Counted from the first letter of the stretch, positions 26,601-34,796 are shown. The stretch: 64,000 nt of DNA from Prorocentrum cordatum (GCA_963575745.1 CAUYUJ010020689.1:50001-114000), one strand, 5' to 3'. Notes: generated from the letters alone by a model not told the origin. Numbers and translations are program-made.

Positions 26601-29600
26601 CGGATCATGGACGTTACCCGCGTCGTCTCCATGAGACCAATTCCACGGGGTTTCTCCATGGTGAGGGCTCCTGGAGGGGCGGTCCATCGGACACCTGCGC
26701 ATGTGGCCTTTGAAGGGCTCACACTGACATACTTGCTTTCTGTACGTTTTGCGGTCAGTGATGATCTCCTGCTTCTTCGCCCTTTTGTCCCAGGCCTCTG
26801 GCGTCTTGGTCTTGCCGCCCTTGGTACGGATTATCGCGCCAGTCTCGTCCCTTTTGGTACAGTATTCCTTAGAATACCAGTGCCGAAGAGTATCCATAGA
26901 GTAGCCGGGGTACCATCTGATGTACCAATCCGGCACCTGCTGAGCAGATACTCCAACGGAGTGCTCAGTGCTGTATGGATAGCCCGATTCATCATGCGTA
27001 GGGCGTCTAGGAGCTGAGCGGCTCCTTCCGCGGGCTGGCCCCGCTGACGCACTACCACGTGTCACTGGCCTTTGATCGTCATGCTCTGAGTCTCGGGGAG
27101 GCGACGGTCGCCTGTCCCTCTTGGCGTACCGCATGTCCTCCGAGTCCTCTGAGCTGTCCTGGACCATGAACACGTTTTGATACGGGCTTCTGAAGTATCC
27201 GATGTCATTTAACTGCTCCATCGAGAGGTCGTTAATGTTCATTTGATCGCAACCTTGCATGAATACATCCATAGACCAAGCGGGTGGCCCCGCTGTTGTG
27301 TCTAGCATCTCTTCGGCGGGTGACCCCGCTAGAGCTTGGAGTGCTGTAAGCATCTGAGATGCTGACATGTTCGAATCCAAGTATGGACGTAGACGGGCAA
27401 CTCCTGGGTGCGACAGCAGTTCGCTCATCGTCATCTGCTGCTGTGCTGGCGCACTCAAGAGTCGGATTGCTTCTGAAACCTGCTCTTGGAGCATGTCGTT
27501 ATAATCTTCTTCGGATTCTTCGGAGTCGGAATACGCGGGATGGCCCCGCATTTCGTCATCGGCGTCTCCCATCTCCGAGCCAGCCCACGACGGATTTGGC
27601 AGCAACGGCATGCCAATCACTTGTGGGGCCAGCGCGGCGGTGAGTTCTTCCTCTGTTGCCGGGGCAGTCTCGGCTTCGGAGACCTCGTCACCGGCGGGTG
27701 GCCCCGCTGGAAGACCGAACCAAGCATTGTACGCAATCTCATCGACCTCGTCCCAGCCGTGGAACTCGTCGAAGAGGGTCACTGCGTAGTCTTCCAGGGC
27801 CACAGTTGCTTCAGCATAGCGGGCCATCACGTAATACGTGGAGGAGCCCGCAGCGGGAGCCGCTTCTGGATTGACGTAAAACTCGTAGTCAATGTAATCT
27901 ATGTCATCCATAAAAGAATTTTGAGCCAAGTGTACGGATCCCTTTCCTTTCCCCTTCGGGCATTGATCGCGCAAATGCTCTGTGCTACCGCATGTATGAC
28001 ACTTCATAGTATTACCAGAAGCGTCCCTAGGGTTGCCCCTCCGCCCCTTTCCCTTACCGGAGGTCCGCCTGTGACCCCGACCTTTGCCTCCGATAAGAAC
28101 TTCTTCAAAAGCCATATCAGTTAAGGACGTGAGGAAAGCAGTAATACCCCTACCATGCATACGGCGTCTGCGACCCCCTTTACCACGACCCTTTCCAAAT
28201 TGTTTGAAATGTCGGCGTACTGCACGTCTCACCTTTCTGACTGGTTTCTTCATAAAGCGCCTCCAACGGCGTTTTGATTTGCGATAAGCCATAAAGGCGG
28301 CTTCCGCCCTTTGCTGTTCAGAAAGGTGAGTGTCGTCCGCTGGATAGTCATTACCAGCAGAGACTATTCCATTGTGCTCATCGTCAGATGAAGTATCTGT
28401 GTCAGTGCCAGATTCAAACGGTGAGGGTGGCTGAGACCATTGAGCGGATGACTCCGCTTGGCCCCAGAGGGTTGTGCCCGAGGGCGGGCTTGCAGTGTAG
28501 GCGGCGCCTGGCGAGTAGTTCGACCAGGCGTTCGCCTCAGCTGCCTCTGCCGATGCCTGGCCGGTCTGCCCTAGAAGGGCAGTGGCCTCGTTGGGCATAT
28601 CGGCTGGGTCAGCCCAGGGATTTGGCTCGCCAGGACCAGCGGGTGACCCCGCAGTCGTGGCGTAGACACCTGCATGTGAGTGGTGCCCTGTGAAGATACC
28701 CGCTATGTTGCCAGGAGAGCGCTCGGCAACATGTCCGTAGTTCCTCATCCTGGTCAGCAGCCTGTCATAGTCTGCTTGTGTTCGGGGCATCTGATGATTG
28801 AAGGGCTCAAGCAGGTGTTGGGCTCGTGACGCGCCAACGCCTAACGCTCTGAAGAGAATCAGCGTTAGGATCTGAAAGTTGGGGATGACAAAGCCAACAG
28901 AGTTAGCCTCGTCACGGGCCATCTCGAATCGAGCTAATACTGAGTCGATTCGCTCGCCCCTTTCGACGCGGAAGTCGATAAGGGCCGTGCCAGAGTTGAG
29001 CTGGCGCTCATCTTCCAGATTTTCAAATTTGGTGCTCAGTAAGTACAGTATGTAGGTTACTGCATCCGTTGGCTGTCCATTGACAGTTACACCATAATTG
29101 ATGATCTGGGAGGGGACCTGCATGGCGATACGACGAGCCAGACCCTGAAGGCCTCGTTGTAGTGCTGCAGCTTGTTGTGGTGGTGTCATATTGCCGCTCG
29201 TTACGTTTAACCATGCATGTACTTCGCGAACGTATTCGCGGAAAGGCGTAGTACCGGCAGGGTCCCATGAAGGGCCAGTAGTACGCGTGTCGTCCATCCC
29301 CTGCCGCATGTATCCCACAGCACATCCCATTATCACCCATAGAATGCCGAAGATAGTTATCTTGATCCAATGCATATGCATTTCGGCTTCGGTGATTGGT
29401 TTAGGCTGTGGTTTGTCAGGCTCTGGCGTGGTAGCCGTGAGGCGCCTGACCGGCACGGGATGCAGGTGGCCCCGCTGCGGGTAGCCCCGCAGGGTGACCA
29501 CGTTCTCGATCGAGTTGCCGATTGGCATCTGGTGGAAGTCAGGAGTGAAGTAGCGCAGTGAAGTAGGAGAAAGCGTCTCGAGTTCGCGGGTGACCCCGCT

Positions 29601-29885
29601 AGCTCGATCGCGGACTGGCTCCGCTCCTCGCAGAGCCGGCGCAACATGGTATTCCACCGTGGTAGTAGTCCACCAAGTTGTGCCGTGGATTACTGGAATC
29701 AGAGCGAGAGCCAGCCACACGAGAGTGTAGCCAGCTCCGCTACCAAGTCGAAAACAAGCTGGTAAGCTTAGGTATGTGTTACGCCTTAGGCGTTGCCATA
29801 TCCCAGGCTTTGGCTCATATCGCATGAGCAAGAGAGCGAGACGAAGCATGGGATCTGGAGTATAGAGTAGGATGGGCATCGTCAA
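20619..29885 (-). CDS. Giant Gag-protease polyprotein with Tpt1/KptA-like and RING-H2 domains
   Basis: 3088 codons. The first Met (29885) lies inside the 5' LTR and the frame crosses the primer site, so the real start may be later. Two hydrophobic helices lie at about 52-70 and 175-195, and a UBN2-type Gag region at about 215-400. A basic region follows, then a CCHC knuckle (C629-C642). KEAGSPAESS repeats (about 1143-1195) precede an SH3/Tudor-like strand set (about 1236-1276). An RNA 2'-phosphotransferase-like domain spans about 1640-1905, with LRH (R1653, H1654), IRATNGHS (R1762), HGTQWEYV and LWRSAND (R1869), the positions of the Tpt1 R-H-R-R tetrad. A RING-H2 finger (C2441-C2492) is followed by a short coiled coil. 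A retropepsin-like motif LDIGSNVNIIG (D2757) has Ile where Thr/Ser is usual. Ala-Gly-x-Pro-Ala peptides recur throughout, each encoded by a GC palindrome. Confidence 0.85.
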   Translation of the reverse strand: MTMPILLYTPDPMLRLALLLMRYEPKPGIWQRLRRNTYLSLPACFRLGSGAGYTLVWLALALIPVIHGTTWWTTTTVEYHVAPALRGAEPVRDRASGVTRELETLSPTSLRYFTPDFHQMPIGNSIENVVTLRGYPQRGHLHPVPVRRLTATTPEPDKPQPKPITEAEMHMHWIKITIFGILWVIMGCAVGYMRQGMDDTRTTGPSWDPAGTTPFREYVREVHAWLNVTSGNMTPPQQAAALQRGLQGLARRIAMQVPSQIINYGVTVNGQPTDAVTYILYLLSTKFENLEDERQLNSGTALIDFRVERGERIDSVLARFEMARDEANSVGFVIPNFQILTLILFRALGVGASRAQHLLEPFNHQMPRTQADYDRLLTRMRNYGHVAERSPGNIAGIFTGHHSHAGVYATTAGSPAGPGEPNPWADPADMPNEATALLGQTGQASAEAAEANAWSNYSPGAAYTASPPSGTTLWGQAESSAQWSQPPSPFESGTDTDTSSDDEHNGIVSAGNDYPADDTHLSEQQRAEAAFMAYRKSKRRWRRFMKKPVRKVRRAVRRHFKQFGKGRGKGGRRRRMHGRGITAFLTSLTDMAFEEVLIGGKGRGHRRTSGKGKGRRGNPRDASGNTMKCHTCGSTEHLRDQCPKGKGKGSVHLAQNSFMDDIDYIDYEFYVNPEAAPAAGSSTYYVMARYAEATVALEDYAVTLFDEFHGWDEVDEIAYNAWFGLPAGPPAGDEVSEAETAPATEEELTAALAPQVIGMPLLPNPSWAGSEMGDADDEMRGHPAYSDSEESEEDYNDMLQEQVSEAIRLLSAPAQQQMTMSELLSHPGVARLRPYLDSNMSASQMLTALQALAGSPAEEMLDTTAGPPAWSMDVFMQGCDQMNINDLSMEQLNDIGYFRSPYQNVFMVQDSSEDSEDMRYAKRDRRPSPPRDSEHDDQRPVTRGSASAGPARGRSRSAPRRPTHDESGYPYSTEHSVGVSAQQVPDWYIRWYPGYSMDTLRHWYSKEYCTKRDETGAIIRTKGGKTKTPEAWDKRAKKQEIITDRKTYRKQVCQCEPFKGHMRRCPMDRPSRSPHHGETPWNWSHGDDAGNVHDPNKEVPGGGKRITEADRVPMTEEVANTVKENWAKLPNDHRLKEWNRRFHKEAGSPAESSKEAGSPAESSKEAGSPAESSKEAGSPAESSKEAGSPAEAAPAAGSADEWIDVASAAGSAAGTDRTELNEEWAAEDGSENPFPDGSACWYYSSSAQKWFCTRVLYRHENGKYKLAIKGTADIDQMRQVIHDHGQPEGPPRDPPGPRPGKSSRPPPRPKADSSSSPTPAKRQPSKSPEGTHERAKARGTAKTDDPKTAAPPGPSVTERKKAFAGPSTPMPPATQGDVKDEARDKPKAAFRGDWTPTLHQPRLAPRPGSARMKAQPKPEAGMRSVRAEAAAKAKEDKGSAGPPAKAAPAVTAGTPAEGTLSREERFRVLKEFGDQQKLTDDAAADKGRPNPGAESSAGAASSAAGSAGPPVKAAPAALAGSPAKAPPAALAGSPASWQPIMSVLRVIPLECKLYWQGIVDKGPRQPINPRVTPDDTDRYEVINCPVRRNFKCHNDWEREQQKVGNMLRDRPPLRAAQHKEALLKVMTQNGMDPTLPSKEQMTKVSMWFSTALRHSPYYKDKHNRYFEKVSTFDPYDGWVVVDDLLTNWTENDQYKHYREMHEVLIKGRPHPSFVYWVLLNCCEMVDHHGMQKGRLQMKCVDDSMLLPPRFRPTARRPQYFIRATNGHSSPGIHCPESLYKPITTWMKEPDDPVYFIHGTQWEYVKDILANGLSCLAQDNPKRKGGRQFVHGCPYLPGDPRIQSGIRPDSEVLIFCSINKMLSSGFSLWRSANDIVMTRGHDGRIPPDHILQIVSIAKYRVGEAWTNPLFYDKTRRRGQPADRIRTDDYLPLKMCDRTVAVMEDHAMYLKGWAKTDGRPFNLVMTEQDVAPRPYDTQTVLMMNAQEDEVMPEAGPPAGAGTPAVGTSDGSWQQVVTPVATVASPWRPDQQSWVHALNSHLTSADVSGLTDQLYRADPWAVHAGIQDAQQRNLRPPAGPPGVLGPQPQRPPQQAGVARFAPMGGSDGGSPFRTPPSETSENSLWQRLQAIRGNPALAAALQATTPFGTPRGSEGGVAAGTPAERTPAEPSAHAGPPADGQQGSDYERRAANLRAQATFLQQQADRVPSLLRNRNIDVTNHGDFRPLWSWTSDDAPNADPTNPYRQVFIPGIASHPIYGWDNHGPAEAPAMDAPMYPEYYAQVNNTPMIAGPPANEYTRNLANEMFRLQYTRAVDAQSMPHYAYMPTPTDPETVVQPAGLAVPAALGSMPDYIRDVHNTQQAILASRQQARDNARLRQQRAIQRRIERDNQAGTPAGAGPPAEQTDRLPPPTPYREGETTFERQARTRPDVPTPVISDYNFTQCPICMDPYEMGTTVWRLACGHFFHDICWDRVAQQHVRNQRPGAPNEAPCAVCRGPGIITAHFPYAGQRDAESEQARQQERYVVDARELRRLREAVEALEARAAAPEQGIQMPILPTLRAQGPPAAGSPAEATPAATAGPPAEAAPAAKAGSPANGPPNPGFLRAMEANIRRSGRSGGGSRTSRVESPVSARSRASAESAEAAQFHNTFMINTEGLTYTRDVTDTLPPGGEWTSTLSANYWVLEQEPITVEERRQYEQIWCTELTMSQWVLEQRLLKGTLGSQITYHTDDHGTMALAARTGTFFPDEDGMPCISFMLDIGSNVNIIGANTARTFQEVMARYNHRPAICTLSKTLYINGVGEGAAICRKMGNFKIGVQYANEASPRIEEYASNIAEGSGANLPAIWGLGAMEARDTIIVLKPGFQKVIFPSGDYTLKLGKGAKVLRAKKTPSGHLAIPCGLYDGAKSQTVTNTFTIRSSRDGYTETENDEDSVNAGSPAGISAGPPAETTAGQPAMGQSLTVTTDAYIVEPYLDKQLLEDTTRAIVDRTLNSWWEGQQCPEGTWPHMKDALKSKIFWAVQEAVNKWTPENQAGSPATPPPPPSCTGGGSSDSAGPTRVEIVSVAAPATPAEPSANSMPPSQTATWSHDRR
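22412..22565 (-). other. RING-H2 finger within the Gag polyprotein
   Basis: Cys-x2-Cys...Cys-x-His-x2-His-x2-Cys...Cys-x2-Cys (CPIC, CGHFFHDIC, CAVC), residues 2441-2492. All eight zinc ligands are present in C3H2C3 order. RING-H2 domains usually recruit E2 enzymes for ubiquitin transfer. The target here is unknown. Confidence 0.85.
24170..24970 (-). other. Tpt1/KptA-like RNA 2'-phosphotransferase domain within the Gag polyprotein
   Basis: Residues about 1640-1905. An N-terminal winged-helix-like part (LRHSP, then DGWVVVDDLL) is followed by an ADP-ribosyltransferase-like part (RATNGHS, HGTQWEYVKDILANGLS, GIRPDSEVLIF, LWRSANDIV, IPPDHI). The order and spacing of landmarks match the Tpt1/KptA family, with insertions lengthening both gaps between tetrad residues. 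In tRNA splicing that family removes 2'-phosphates using NAD+. Its role in a retroelement is unknown. Confidence 0.75.
26300..26460 (-). repeat. 30-bp tandem repeat encoding KEAGSPAESS, five units
   Basis: Near-identical units 'gattctgcgggtgaccccgcttccttactg', each containing one copy of the GC palindrome, lie in frame within the Gag ORF. Confidence 0.92.
29731..29745 (-). other. Primer binding site, initiator-Met tRNA-like
   Basis: The minus strand directly after the 5' LTR reads TGGTAGCGGAGCTGG. Its complement ends in CUACCA, like eukaryotic initiator Met tRNA 3' ends. It begins exactly at the LTR edge, which confirms the LTR boundary. Confidence 0.8.
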
Positions 29886-30030
29886 TGGAAAGGATGTTTT
29901 CCGATCTCAGATGCAAGTAGTGCGCCTCGGTGAGGCACAGTCACATATCAGGCCGGGCCCGGCTTGAGCCAGGCACGGCAGCGGTACATGCTCGATTTAT
30001 ACCTCGCCTTTAACCTTCTCCGTTTAAAGT
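29746..30030 (-). repeat. 5' LTR of the giant Copia element (right in window)
   Basis: 285 bp, one visible difference from 13629-13913. The first Met of the Gag frame (29885) is within it. I cannot place the promoter or the R region. Confidence 0.93.
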
Positions 30031-30035
30031 AAGGG
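30031..30035. repeat. Target site duplication AAGGG, right copy
   Basis: Matches 13624-13628. It also belongs to a run of G at the start of the adjacent foldback element. Confidence 0.7.
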
Positions 30036-30178
30036 GGGGTTTGAGAATCAGCTCACGTAGCTGATTTTCCCGGCGCCTCCCGGCGCCGGAGGCGCCCATG
30101 TATCGAGGAATGGGCCCGGCGGCGGGCCCGAAACCAGCTGCATGCAGCAAATTTCGTAACCCCCCCTTTCCCAATCCC
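30031..30178. mobile_element. Foldback element adjoining the Copia insertion
   Basis: AAGGGGGGGTTT at the left mirrors AACCCCCCCTTT at the right. Inner parts also pair (agctgatttt / gaaaccagct), and the centre is a GGCGCC-rich palindrome. The Copia element inserted at or beside its edge. Confidence 0.55.
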
Positions 30179-30361
30179 CCCCTTTCGCCTGGCCCACAAG
30201 AAGCCCAACCCTGAGACCCCAGGACGTCCATTGATCTTCGGGGTGGGGGCGCCACGCTTCCCATCGCAGAACCATCGAGACCCAAGACACCCAGGGCACC
30301 CTGGAGGCAAGCGGGGTGTTTCTTGGCATGGGCCTCCACTGTAGATGAACGACCCCTCCTG

Positions 30362-30588
30362 TTGAGCAGGGACCGACCGCCCCGGCATTCCTGTAGCCCT
30401 ACCACGAAATTTTCTTAGAACCCCGAAATGATCCAAAAGCAATGTTTTTAAAACGTGAGCCCGATGTGTTAAAACAAAACAGTCCCAGCCAGAAATGTTC
30501 TAAGAACATTTCGTGGAAACCACAAACGGTTCTTAGAACATTGTCTGGTAGGGCTATAGGCGAGCCAGGACGCTTCGCCACTGCGTGA
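30362..30588. mobile_element. Family 3 TIR element, copy a
   Basis: About 227 bp. The left end TTGAGCAGGGACCGACCG...CCGGCATTCC is mirrored by the right end ...GAGCC.GGACGCTTCGCCACTGC.TGA. The interior holds nested palindromes (ttcttagaac, tgttctaagaaca). Other copies are at 45827-46062 and 51283-51516. Non-coding. Confidence 0.85.
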
Positions 30589-30986
30589 TCCTGGCCTCTG
30601 CAGTCTCACGAGAGGCCCTCCCCAGCATGACCGAGCGCCAGCAGCGAGACCGTGGGTGCCGGCGGACGGGGCGGAGCGAGCGAACAGTCATGCAGAGGCC
30701 TCGGAACTAGCTCGGGGGCCTCCGATAGAGTCGGGGCGTTGACCTAAGGAACCCAGAATAAGGAACGAGGCCCCGTTTTTTTTCCATCAATTAAACTTTG
30801 ATCTCCCATCGAAAATCTGAAGGAATCATAGGGCAAACTGTGAAACAATGAAGGAACACGGAACCCCTCCCCAAGGAGAAGGGTTCCTTCTTCAGCGCCC
30901 CGACTGTAGGTGGGCCACCGAGTGGCTTGGCCAAGACCGGTCATTCGGGGCAGTTTGAGTAACTAGAGAAGGACCCCCTTTCCCTT

Positions 30987-31152
30987 TGGGAGGAGACCTA
31001 AGTTAGGAGGGCCAACAGCATTAGGGATAGGTTTTCGTTCTGCTGATGTATCGAAGCAAACCGTCCAGACTTCTCATCCATCATGCAAAGACGGGGACCT
31101 CAGTGAGGCCAAATCTTCATCGTGTTATTAAGGTTCGGGGTTCTTTTGTTCT
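30987..31152. repeat. Dispersed repeat R2, copy 1
   Basis: It shares 'gggccaacagcat', 'catcgaa', 'atgcaaagacggggacctcaatgaggc' and 'cgtgtta.taaggttcgg.tt' with 42623-42785 in the same order and spacing. Its function is unknown. No ORF is conserved between the copies. Confidence 0.75.
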
Positions 31153-31867
31153 CGGTGACAATTGGTGCCCCCGAGTGCCCTTCATGGCGAGCGAGTTGAC
31201 CGGGTCGCAGATGCTGCCCGCCTTGCCCACGAGCGACCTCCCACGAAGGGGGGGTCGAGAGAAAGGAGGAGGACGCGACAAGACCGGGAGGATGATTTGA
31301 CGAGGAAGAGAGGGAAGGGAGAAGATGACGAGGACAAGGCAGACAGCAGGATGGATAAAGAATCACAAGGAGAGGAAAACGAGACATGGTGGATGAATCT
31401 GCCACCGTGCCGTTGGCAATGAATGGCATGTCCTCAAGTCTCTTTGAATTCTCCGCGCTGAAGATTGTTCCCCAAACCGTGCTTGCACTGACGAGTTTTC
31501 AGCTTTCTTCTTAAGGAATTGAACTCGTCCAGCAAAGATTTTCCACGTTGCCGCTGGTAATCGCTTCGTGGCCGCCTCGTGCGCTGGGTGACCCTGCGGG
31601 CCGCACGCGCATGCATGCCAAAATAATCCAACAGTCATCGCGCACCCGACGACTGCGTCAAATAAAACCATGCGGGCTACACGCGCGCGTCCCTGTGCGC
31701 GCATGTCGGAATCATGGCAACACTTTGGCCTCGTGCGCTGACAACACATTAGTTGTGCGTGCATTCCGAACATAATTATGATAAAGCGCATGTGGTCGAC
31801 CTCTGGATTTCCGATAAAGGGGACAATCAGATGGTCGATGCGCGAGCGCTCCCTCGTCATCCTCGTC
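31153..31867. other. Non-repetitive stretch, nothing recognised
   Basis: Mixed composition with scattered open frames but no recognisable domain or inverted repeat. Confidence 0.5.
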
Positions 31868-31888
31868 AGCACTGCCATCATCATCAAC

Positions 31889-31960
<72 letters not shown>

Positions 31961-32208
31961 GCCATCATCATCATCAGCATCATCATCATCATCATCATCA
32001 GCATCAGCATCAGCATCAGCATCATCATTATCATCGTCATCAGCATCATCAACACCATCATCATCATCAGCATCATTATCATCGTAAACATAAACATGAC
32101 CGTCATCATCATCATAATCGTCATCACCATCAGCATCAAAATCATCATGATCATGATCATCACTAACACCATCACCATCACCATCACCACCATCATCATC
32201 ACCACCAC

Positions 32209-32241
<33 letters not shown>

Positions 32242-32425
32242 GATCATCATCGTCATCATCATCGCCAACGTCATCATTGCAGCCCTCATCACTATCATCT
32301 TCATCACCATCGTCAGCGCAAACGTCATTGTCGTCCCCCTCGTCATCAGCGCCACCACCAACACCATCATCATCGTCGTCGTCACCATCATCACTCGCCC
32401 GCCAGGTCCATGGCTCTGCATGGAA
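31868..32425. repeat. (ATC)n / (CAT)n trinucleotide array
   Basis: Over 500 bp of CAT/ATC triplets with scattered CAG, CGT and CAC variants. All frames give His, Ile, Ser or Met/Asp runs. The long Met-rich and Asp-rich open frames over it are not genes. Confidence 0.95.
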
Positions 32426-32587
32426 AGGATAATCGAGTCGTTGCGCCAGTTGGGTCTGCCAGCACATTGCGGGTGAGTGGGTGAAGTGTGCTCGAGTTTC
32501 AGAGCTGACGGCCTCAAGATTTCCATCGGCGCTTACTTCAAAGCCCAACGGCAGACTTCACCGCACAGATAACGCCCCATAGCTTTA

Positions 32588-32748
32588 GGTCGGGCCTGTC
32601 CCCCTACAAGGAGGGGTTGGGCGAAACATAAAACAATACGGTACAAAACACATCTACTCTCCGAATGCTCAAAAATAGCCAGCACATCGCACCCAGCCTA
32701 TATTTTTACTACGTTTGAGTATTCCTCCTGTAGAGGGACAGGCCCGAC
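32588..32748. mobile_element. Family 1 MITE, copy d
   Basis: 161 bp, ends GGTCGGGCCTGTCCCCCTACA and TCCTCCTGTAGAGGGACAGG-CCCGAC. The left flank is TTA. Confidence 0.88.
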
Positions 32749-33296
32749 TCAACCATCACTTGCACCACACATCATGCGCCACGCGTGCTGCAGACGCCAC
32801 ACGGACTGCGCCGCACGGGCTGCGCCACACGGCCACCCAGAGGGTGCAGGAGCTGCTCTGGGCCGACGGGCGGAGGGGGTGCCGTCTTGCCCCAGGTGTG
32901 GCTCTCCCTGGACTCTTCGCGAGGGGCCCGGCTTCGAGGGGTCTGGCCTCGATCCCAAACTCCCCCCCACCTCCCTCTTCCCTCCTCCCTCCTCCTCCTC
33001 GCTCCTCCTCCTCCTCTCCTTCCTGCTAGGGCTAAATCCAGAACATAGCGTGTCCTGGGGGTGGTTTCACTTCCTAATCTGAGTTTTGAGCCTCCTCCTG
33101 AAGGACGGGAAGGCAGTGCCATGCCCCCTCATGAGCGGTCAGCACCGCCTGGGCGAGGCTGTGGCCCGTGTGTCCCCCACCTGCAGGGCGGGCAAGCAGT
33201 TCGCCACTGAAGGCCACCCAGATCCAGCCTTTGTTCTCTTGCACGATGTTTGCATGCCGTGATGTGTGCTAGCAATCATGTTGCACTTCATGGATC
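32749..33296. other. Mixed stretch with a short CTC tract, nothing recognised
   Basis: Contains a CTC-rich patch at about 32960-33030. No supported gene. Confidence 0.5.
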
Positions 33297-33725
33297 CGAG
33301 GGCTTCTTCCTTTCTTTCTTTCTTTCTTTCTTTCTTTCTCTCTCCTTCCTCCTCCCTCCTCCTCCTCGCTCCCTCCTCCTCCCTCCTCCTCCTCCCTCCT
33401 CCCTCCTCCTCCTCCTCCTCGCTCCTCCACCTCCCTCCTCCTCCTCCTCCTCCTCCTCCTCCTCCTCCTGCTCCTCCCTCCTCCCCCTCGCTACCCCTCC
33501 CTCCGCTCCTCCTCGCTCCTCCCCCTTTCCCCTGCTCGCCCCTCTCCCTCGGTGCCGCCCGCCTGCCCCCTCCGCCTCGGTCCACGGCACAAGCAGGGCG
33601 CGCTTCGTTGATGTTCGGCGATGCTGGATGCGAGGGGGAGGAGGAGGATTGAGGAGGGGGAGGAGGATTGAGGAGGAGGAGGAGGAGGAGGAGGAGGAGG
33701 AGCAGGAGGAGGAGGAGGAGGAGCA
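33297..33725. repeat. (TTTC)n, then (CTC)n, then (GAG)n tracts
   Basis: A short TTTC microsatellite (33297-33330) leads into CTC-rich sequence to about 33540. The purine strand then switches to plus (GAG, about 33640-33725). The switch makes an inverted arrangement that could pair. Confidence 0.9.
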
Positions 33726-34069
33726 TGAACAGTGGCATTACAGCCAACCCGCAGAGTAAGGATGCGCGATAAGGATGCAAGGCCCTTGGACGCCCACTTC
33801 GAAGCTTTTCGAGCAGGGCGCGGCCAACGAGAGCGGTCAAGGATAGACCGAAGAGGCAAGGATGCGAGGGTACCCCTGGGAAGGTCGCCCGTCCTTACTC
33901 TGCGGGTTGACTGTACAGGGTGGGGGGAGGGGCCAGGGGGGGGTATATGCAACGCCTCCCCCCCGCCGTGCGCACGGCGGCAGTGCCTGGAGCGCACTGG
34001 GGGGGGGGTTACGTTCGTACAGGGGGGGGGGAGGGAAGGCGGGGGCTATGATGCCTATGCCCCAAGCCT
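33726..34069. other. GC-rich stretch with G homopolymers, nothing recognised
   Basis: Runs of G around 33920-34035. 'ccttactctgcgggttga' (about 33893) is the inverted counterpart of 'aacccgcagagtaagg' at about 33749, giving an inverted pair about 145 bp apart, possibly another decayed TIR element. Confidence 0.45.
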
Positions 34070-34202
34070 GGCCATCGCTCGGACGTCCATTCCCTGTGCT
34101 TTTTTTTCTGGTGTCGTGCGTGTTTTTTTCTCGCAGGATGATCCAGGATGCGCCTTGATAGTCCCCGCCGAGACAAAGTGCGCACGTCCGAGCGTTACCA
34201 GG
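34070..34202. mobile_element. Family 2 MITE, copy a
   Basis: About 133 bp. Left TGGCCATCGCTCGGACGTCC, right GCACGTCCGAGCGTTACCA. The interior has a T-rich run, 'ggatgatccaggatgc' and 'ccccgccgag'. Other copies are at 36868, 37741, 39935 and 51586. Confidence 0.85.
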
Positions 34203-34796
34203 AAGCAGTCAAGAAGCACGCTCGCAGATCCGCCGACCCCTCCTCCCACAAAGTGGGGGGGGAGCCTTGCCCCGCGGAGCTCCCCCTTGGGGGCGGGCGC
34301 CTCTTGGCCAGAGGAAACTCCCGGGGGAACCCAGGCGTGGCGACGAGCAACACGCCTCCTCGAGCTCGAGGCCCAGGAGGAGCCCACGCGCGGCCTCACA
34401 TGTGAGGCGAGCTGCTCAGGCTGCTCGCGTCTGCACGCTGACCTGGCCCTGATCTGGCTCTCAGAGGCGCGCACCTGCATCGCACCTGCATCGCAGGTGC
34501 GCTGTAGGCATCTGTTTGAGTGTCAGTCTGAGCTTGCTTGCCGTGCAACGTCGTTCCGGCGGACGCCCAGAAAAGATGACACCTGTCTCAAAACGCCGCC
34601 AACCTTCGGTCTCAGAGCCGTCCATGCCGAAACCTAAGTCGAATACCGACGCAACCGACTACGTAGCCGAAAATGGCTAGGAAGGCCGCAGAAGCACACC
34701 AATCGACCGGACCGAACTGACCTAATACAGACGACTGCGAAGCAGTCGAACCGACCGAATCGCCGACAGCCCATGGCCCCGATCCTCGAACCTCGA
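34203..34796. other. Mixed stretch, nothing recognised
   Basis: No supported gene. A partial look-alike of the dinoflagellate spliced leader near 34660 was rejected. Confidence 0.45.

Larger units (their letters stand above)
14058..29600. repeat. Dispersed GC palindrome family, core GCGGGTNNCCCCGC, inside Copia ORFs
   Basis: At least thirty copies of a 14-bp imperfect palindrome, often with degenerate relatives (gctggcgccgct, gcggatggctccgc). Clear examples begin near 14059, 16683, 19238, 20786, 21028, 21055, 22107, 23013, 25283, 25554, 26318, 27282, 28640 and 29584. Most encode Ala-Gly-x-Pro-Ala. The copy near 14059 is read in another frame (S-G-E-T-R-G), so conservation is at the nucleic-acid level rather than the peptide level. 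Confidence 0.85.
13629..30030 (-). mobile_element. Full-length giant Ty1/Copia-type LTR retrotransposon, 16.4 kb
   Basis: In element order (minus strand) it has the 5' LTR 30030-29746, primer site 29745-29731, gag-protease ORF 29885-20619, linker and methyltransferase-like ORF 20417-18942, pol ORF 19096-14018 and 3' LTR 13913-13629. Integrase precedes RT and RNase H, which is the Copia order. It is about three times the usual Copia length, mostly because of the first ORF. One base separates the two LTRs, so the insertion is young. Interruptions are limited to one in-frame UGA and one +1 frame change, both at places where retroelements often recode translation. Confidence 0.93.

Noticed and set aside
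31363-32548. Long Met-rich and Asp-rich open frames over the ATC array
   Set aside because: They are translations of a trinucleotide repeat, with no non-repetitive domain.
34650-34680. Possible dinoflagellate spliced-leader relic (minus strand resembling ...TAGCCATTTT-GGCT...)
   Set aside because: It needs an inserted base inside the core, lacks the CTCAAG end and shows no splice donor. It is too weak to distinguish from chance.
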